DNA of 64,000 nucleotides from contig NZ_JAJONA010000001.1 in assembly GCF_024699985.1 (NCBI RefSeq), positions 2,734,501 to 2,798,500 of the forward strand, given 5' to 3'. This document shows, in pieces, positions 62,779 through 64,000 of this stretch (position 1 is its first letter; each line of letters starts with the position of its first letter). Origin of the DNA: Phenylobacterium sp. J367 (GTDB lineage: Bacteria; Pseudomonadota; Alphaproteobacteria; Caulobacterales; Caulobacteraceae). The notes beneath the pieces are model-generated. The model was not told the DNA's origin, made no database searches, and saw only the letters and a list, made by a program, of their open reading frames with translations. Position numbers and translations under genes: made by a program.

Positions 62779-63357
62779 ATGCGTGTGCTCGTCGTCGATC
62801 CCGATCCCGCCCGGGCCGCCCTCGTGGCGGAAGGGTTAGCCGGCGTGGAACCGCTGGAGGTCCGGCACGCCGCGCTCTTCGACCATGTGGAGGCCGCGGT
62901 CTTCGAGCCGGACGTCATCGTCGTGGCGTCCGACAGTCCCGACCGCGACACCATCGACAGCCTGCGCGAGGCCACCGCCGCCAATCCGCGCCCCGTGGTG
63001 ATGTTCGTCGACCGCTCGAACCCGGCCTCGCCGAGGCCGCCGTCCGCGCGGGGGGTGTCCGCCTATGTGGTCGACGGCCTCGCCAAGGCCCGGGTCCGCT
63101 CGGTGCTGGAGGTCGCCATGAGCCGCTTCCAGCTCATGAACGGCCTGCGCCAGGATCTCGAGAAGGCCAAGGCCGACCTGGCGTCGCGCAAGACCGTCGA
63201 CCGCGCCAAGGCGCTGCTGATGAAGGAGCGTGGACTGGAGGAAGAGGCCGCCTACGCCCTTCTGCGCAAGCTCTCCATGGACACCGGCCGCCCGATCGGC
63301 GCCGTCGCCGCCGACCTGCTGGCCTTCGCCGGCGTGCTCAAGGGAGACCGTCCATGA
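62779..63357 (+). CDS. nasT: NasT-like ANTAR response regulator
   Basis: A 192-residue regulator: pseudo-receiver [20 protein letters not shown] and C-terminal ANTAR RNA-binding domain ([20 protein letters not shown], then [20 protein letters not shown]). ANTAR proteins of the NasT type release terminators ahead of nitrate genes. Residues about 85-95 ([11 protein letters not shown]) are garbled by two opposite indels; the corrected reading is [19 protein letters not shown]. It overlaps the next gene by four bases. Confidence 0.88.
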   Translation: MRVLVVDPDPARAALVAEGLAGVEPLEVRHAALFDHVEAAVFEPDVIVVASDSPDRDTIDSLREATAANPRPVVMFVDRSNPASPRPPSARGVSAYVVDGLAKARVRSVLEVAMSRFQLMNGLRQDLEKAKADLASRKTVDRAKALLMKERGLEEEAAYALLRKLSMDTGRPIGAVAADLLAFAGVLKGDRP

Positions 63358-64000
63358 CCGCCGTCGCCCTGGGCTATGTCCCGCTCCTCGACGCCGCCCC
63401 GCTGCTGGTCGGCGACGCGCTCGGGTTCTTCGCCGATGAAGGTCTGTCCGTGACGCTGAACCGGGAGGCCTCGTGGGCCACGGTGCGCGACAAGCTCGCG
63501 GTCGGCGCCCTCGACGGCGCGCACCTCCTGTCGCCCCTGTCGCTCGCCATGACGCTGGGTGTGGGCAGCGATCCCGTGGCGATCCTGGCGCCCCTGGCGC
63601 TGAACCGCGGCGGTGCGGCCATCACACTTTCCCCGGCGCCTGCGAGAAAGCCTCGGGGGAGGGGGAGGCGGCCCCGGCGCTCGCCCGCCTCGTCGCGCGG
63701 CGTCAAGAGCAGGGGGCGAGCCAGCTCACCTTCGGGGTCGTCTTCCCGTGGTCGGCCCACGCCTACCTCCTTCGCCGCTGGCTGAACGACGCCGGCATCG
63801 ACCCGGCCGAGGACGTTCGCATCACCGTCGCCCCGCCGCCGCGCATGGCCGACCTCCTGGCCGAGGGCGTGATGGAGGGCTTCTGCGCCGGAGAGCCCTG
63901 GAACACGGCCGCCGAGGCGCGCGGCGTGGGCGTCGTGGTGGCCCGGGCCGAGCAGGGCGCGCCGGACAAGGTGCTGGGTGTCCGCCGTGACTGGGCCGAG
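63354..64000 (+). CDS. Nitrate-type ABC transporter substrate-binding protein (frameshifted, 3' end outside)
   Basis: N-terminal VALGYVPLLDAAPLLVGDAL, then GFFADEGLSVTLNREASWAT and HLLSPLSLAMTLG match NrtA/CmpA-type binding proteins. A base is missing near 63635; the corrected frame reads EKASGEGEAAPALARLVARR, LTFGVVFPWSAHAYLLRRWL and FCAGEPWNTAAEARGVGVVV to the window edge. There is no signal peptide, so it may be the NasS-like cytoplasmic sensor that pairs with NasT. The latter is my preferred reading. Confidence 0.82.

Overview
The window is very GC-rich double-stranded DNA with dense coding on both strands. It looks like a chromosome of the Caulobacteraceae (Alphaproteobacteria), possibly Phenylobacterium. 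I base this on HWE-type histidine kinases, an EcfG-like sigma factor with GGAAC-N16-CGTT promoters, LexA boxes of the alphaproteobacterial GTTC-N7-GTTC type, DUF3126, DUF2239 and DUF4112 genes, and a lasso-peptide locus of the isopeptidase/TonB-receptor type known from this group. The genus is an inference.

Layout. 0-6 kb holds housekeeping genes: partial SDR, queF, nitroreductase, Nudix, cysE, and a ParD/zeta-like toxin-antitoxin pair. 6-8.3 kb has a SRAP (YedK) gene, an S24/XRE repressor and a divergent three-gene phage-like operon. 8.3-13.3 kb has an aldo/keto reductase, a transglutaminase-like protein without its catalytic cysteine, an HWE kinase with an EcfG-like sigma factor, and small regulators. 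13.6-31.8 kb contains a broken-up P22-like phage head module: small terminase, large terminase, then 7.7 kb of non-phage genes, portal, scaffold and a truncated coat protein. Antisense membrane-protein genes sit inside it, and a toxin-like protein with a PD-(D/E)xK-like C-terminus follows. 31.9-37.3 kb has glucan synthesis (opgH and an OpgC-like/DUF998 fusion) and two regulators.

A 45-bp 3' fragment of a tRNA-Thr gene (37456-37500) marks an integration site beside a P4-type integrase with an excisionase-like domain fused to its C-terminus. From there to about 50 kb the content is island- or plasmid-like: ORF6N remnant, serine recombinase, GSU2403-type nucleotidyltransferase-fold gene, then RadC, Toprim, DUF2958, ParB and DUF2493 in tandem.

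50.8-60.1 kb is a lasso-peptide locus. It encodes a 41-residue precursor, a leader peptidase/RRE protein and a lasso cyclase on the plus strand. Converging on these are a lasso isopeptidase-like S9 hydrolase, an STN-bearing TonB-dependent transducer, FecR, and only the 3' end of an ECF sigma gene. A tyrosine recombinase with a duplicated core-binding domain follows immediately. 61.7-64 kb returns to core-like genes (DUF4112, mobA, nasT and a nitrate-binding-type protein).

A major caveat: about 25-30 otherwise intact genes carry single-base indels, mostly in G or C runs and in both directions. One gene carries two that compensate. I read most of these as assembly errors, so many genes listed as frameshifted are probably intact in the organism.
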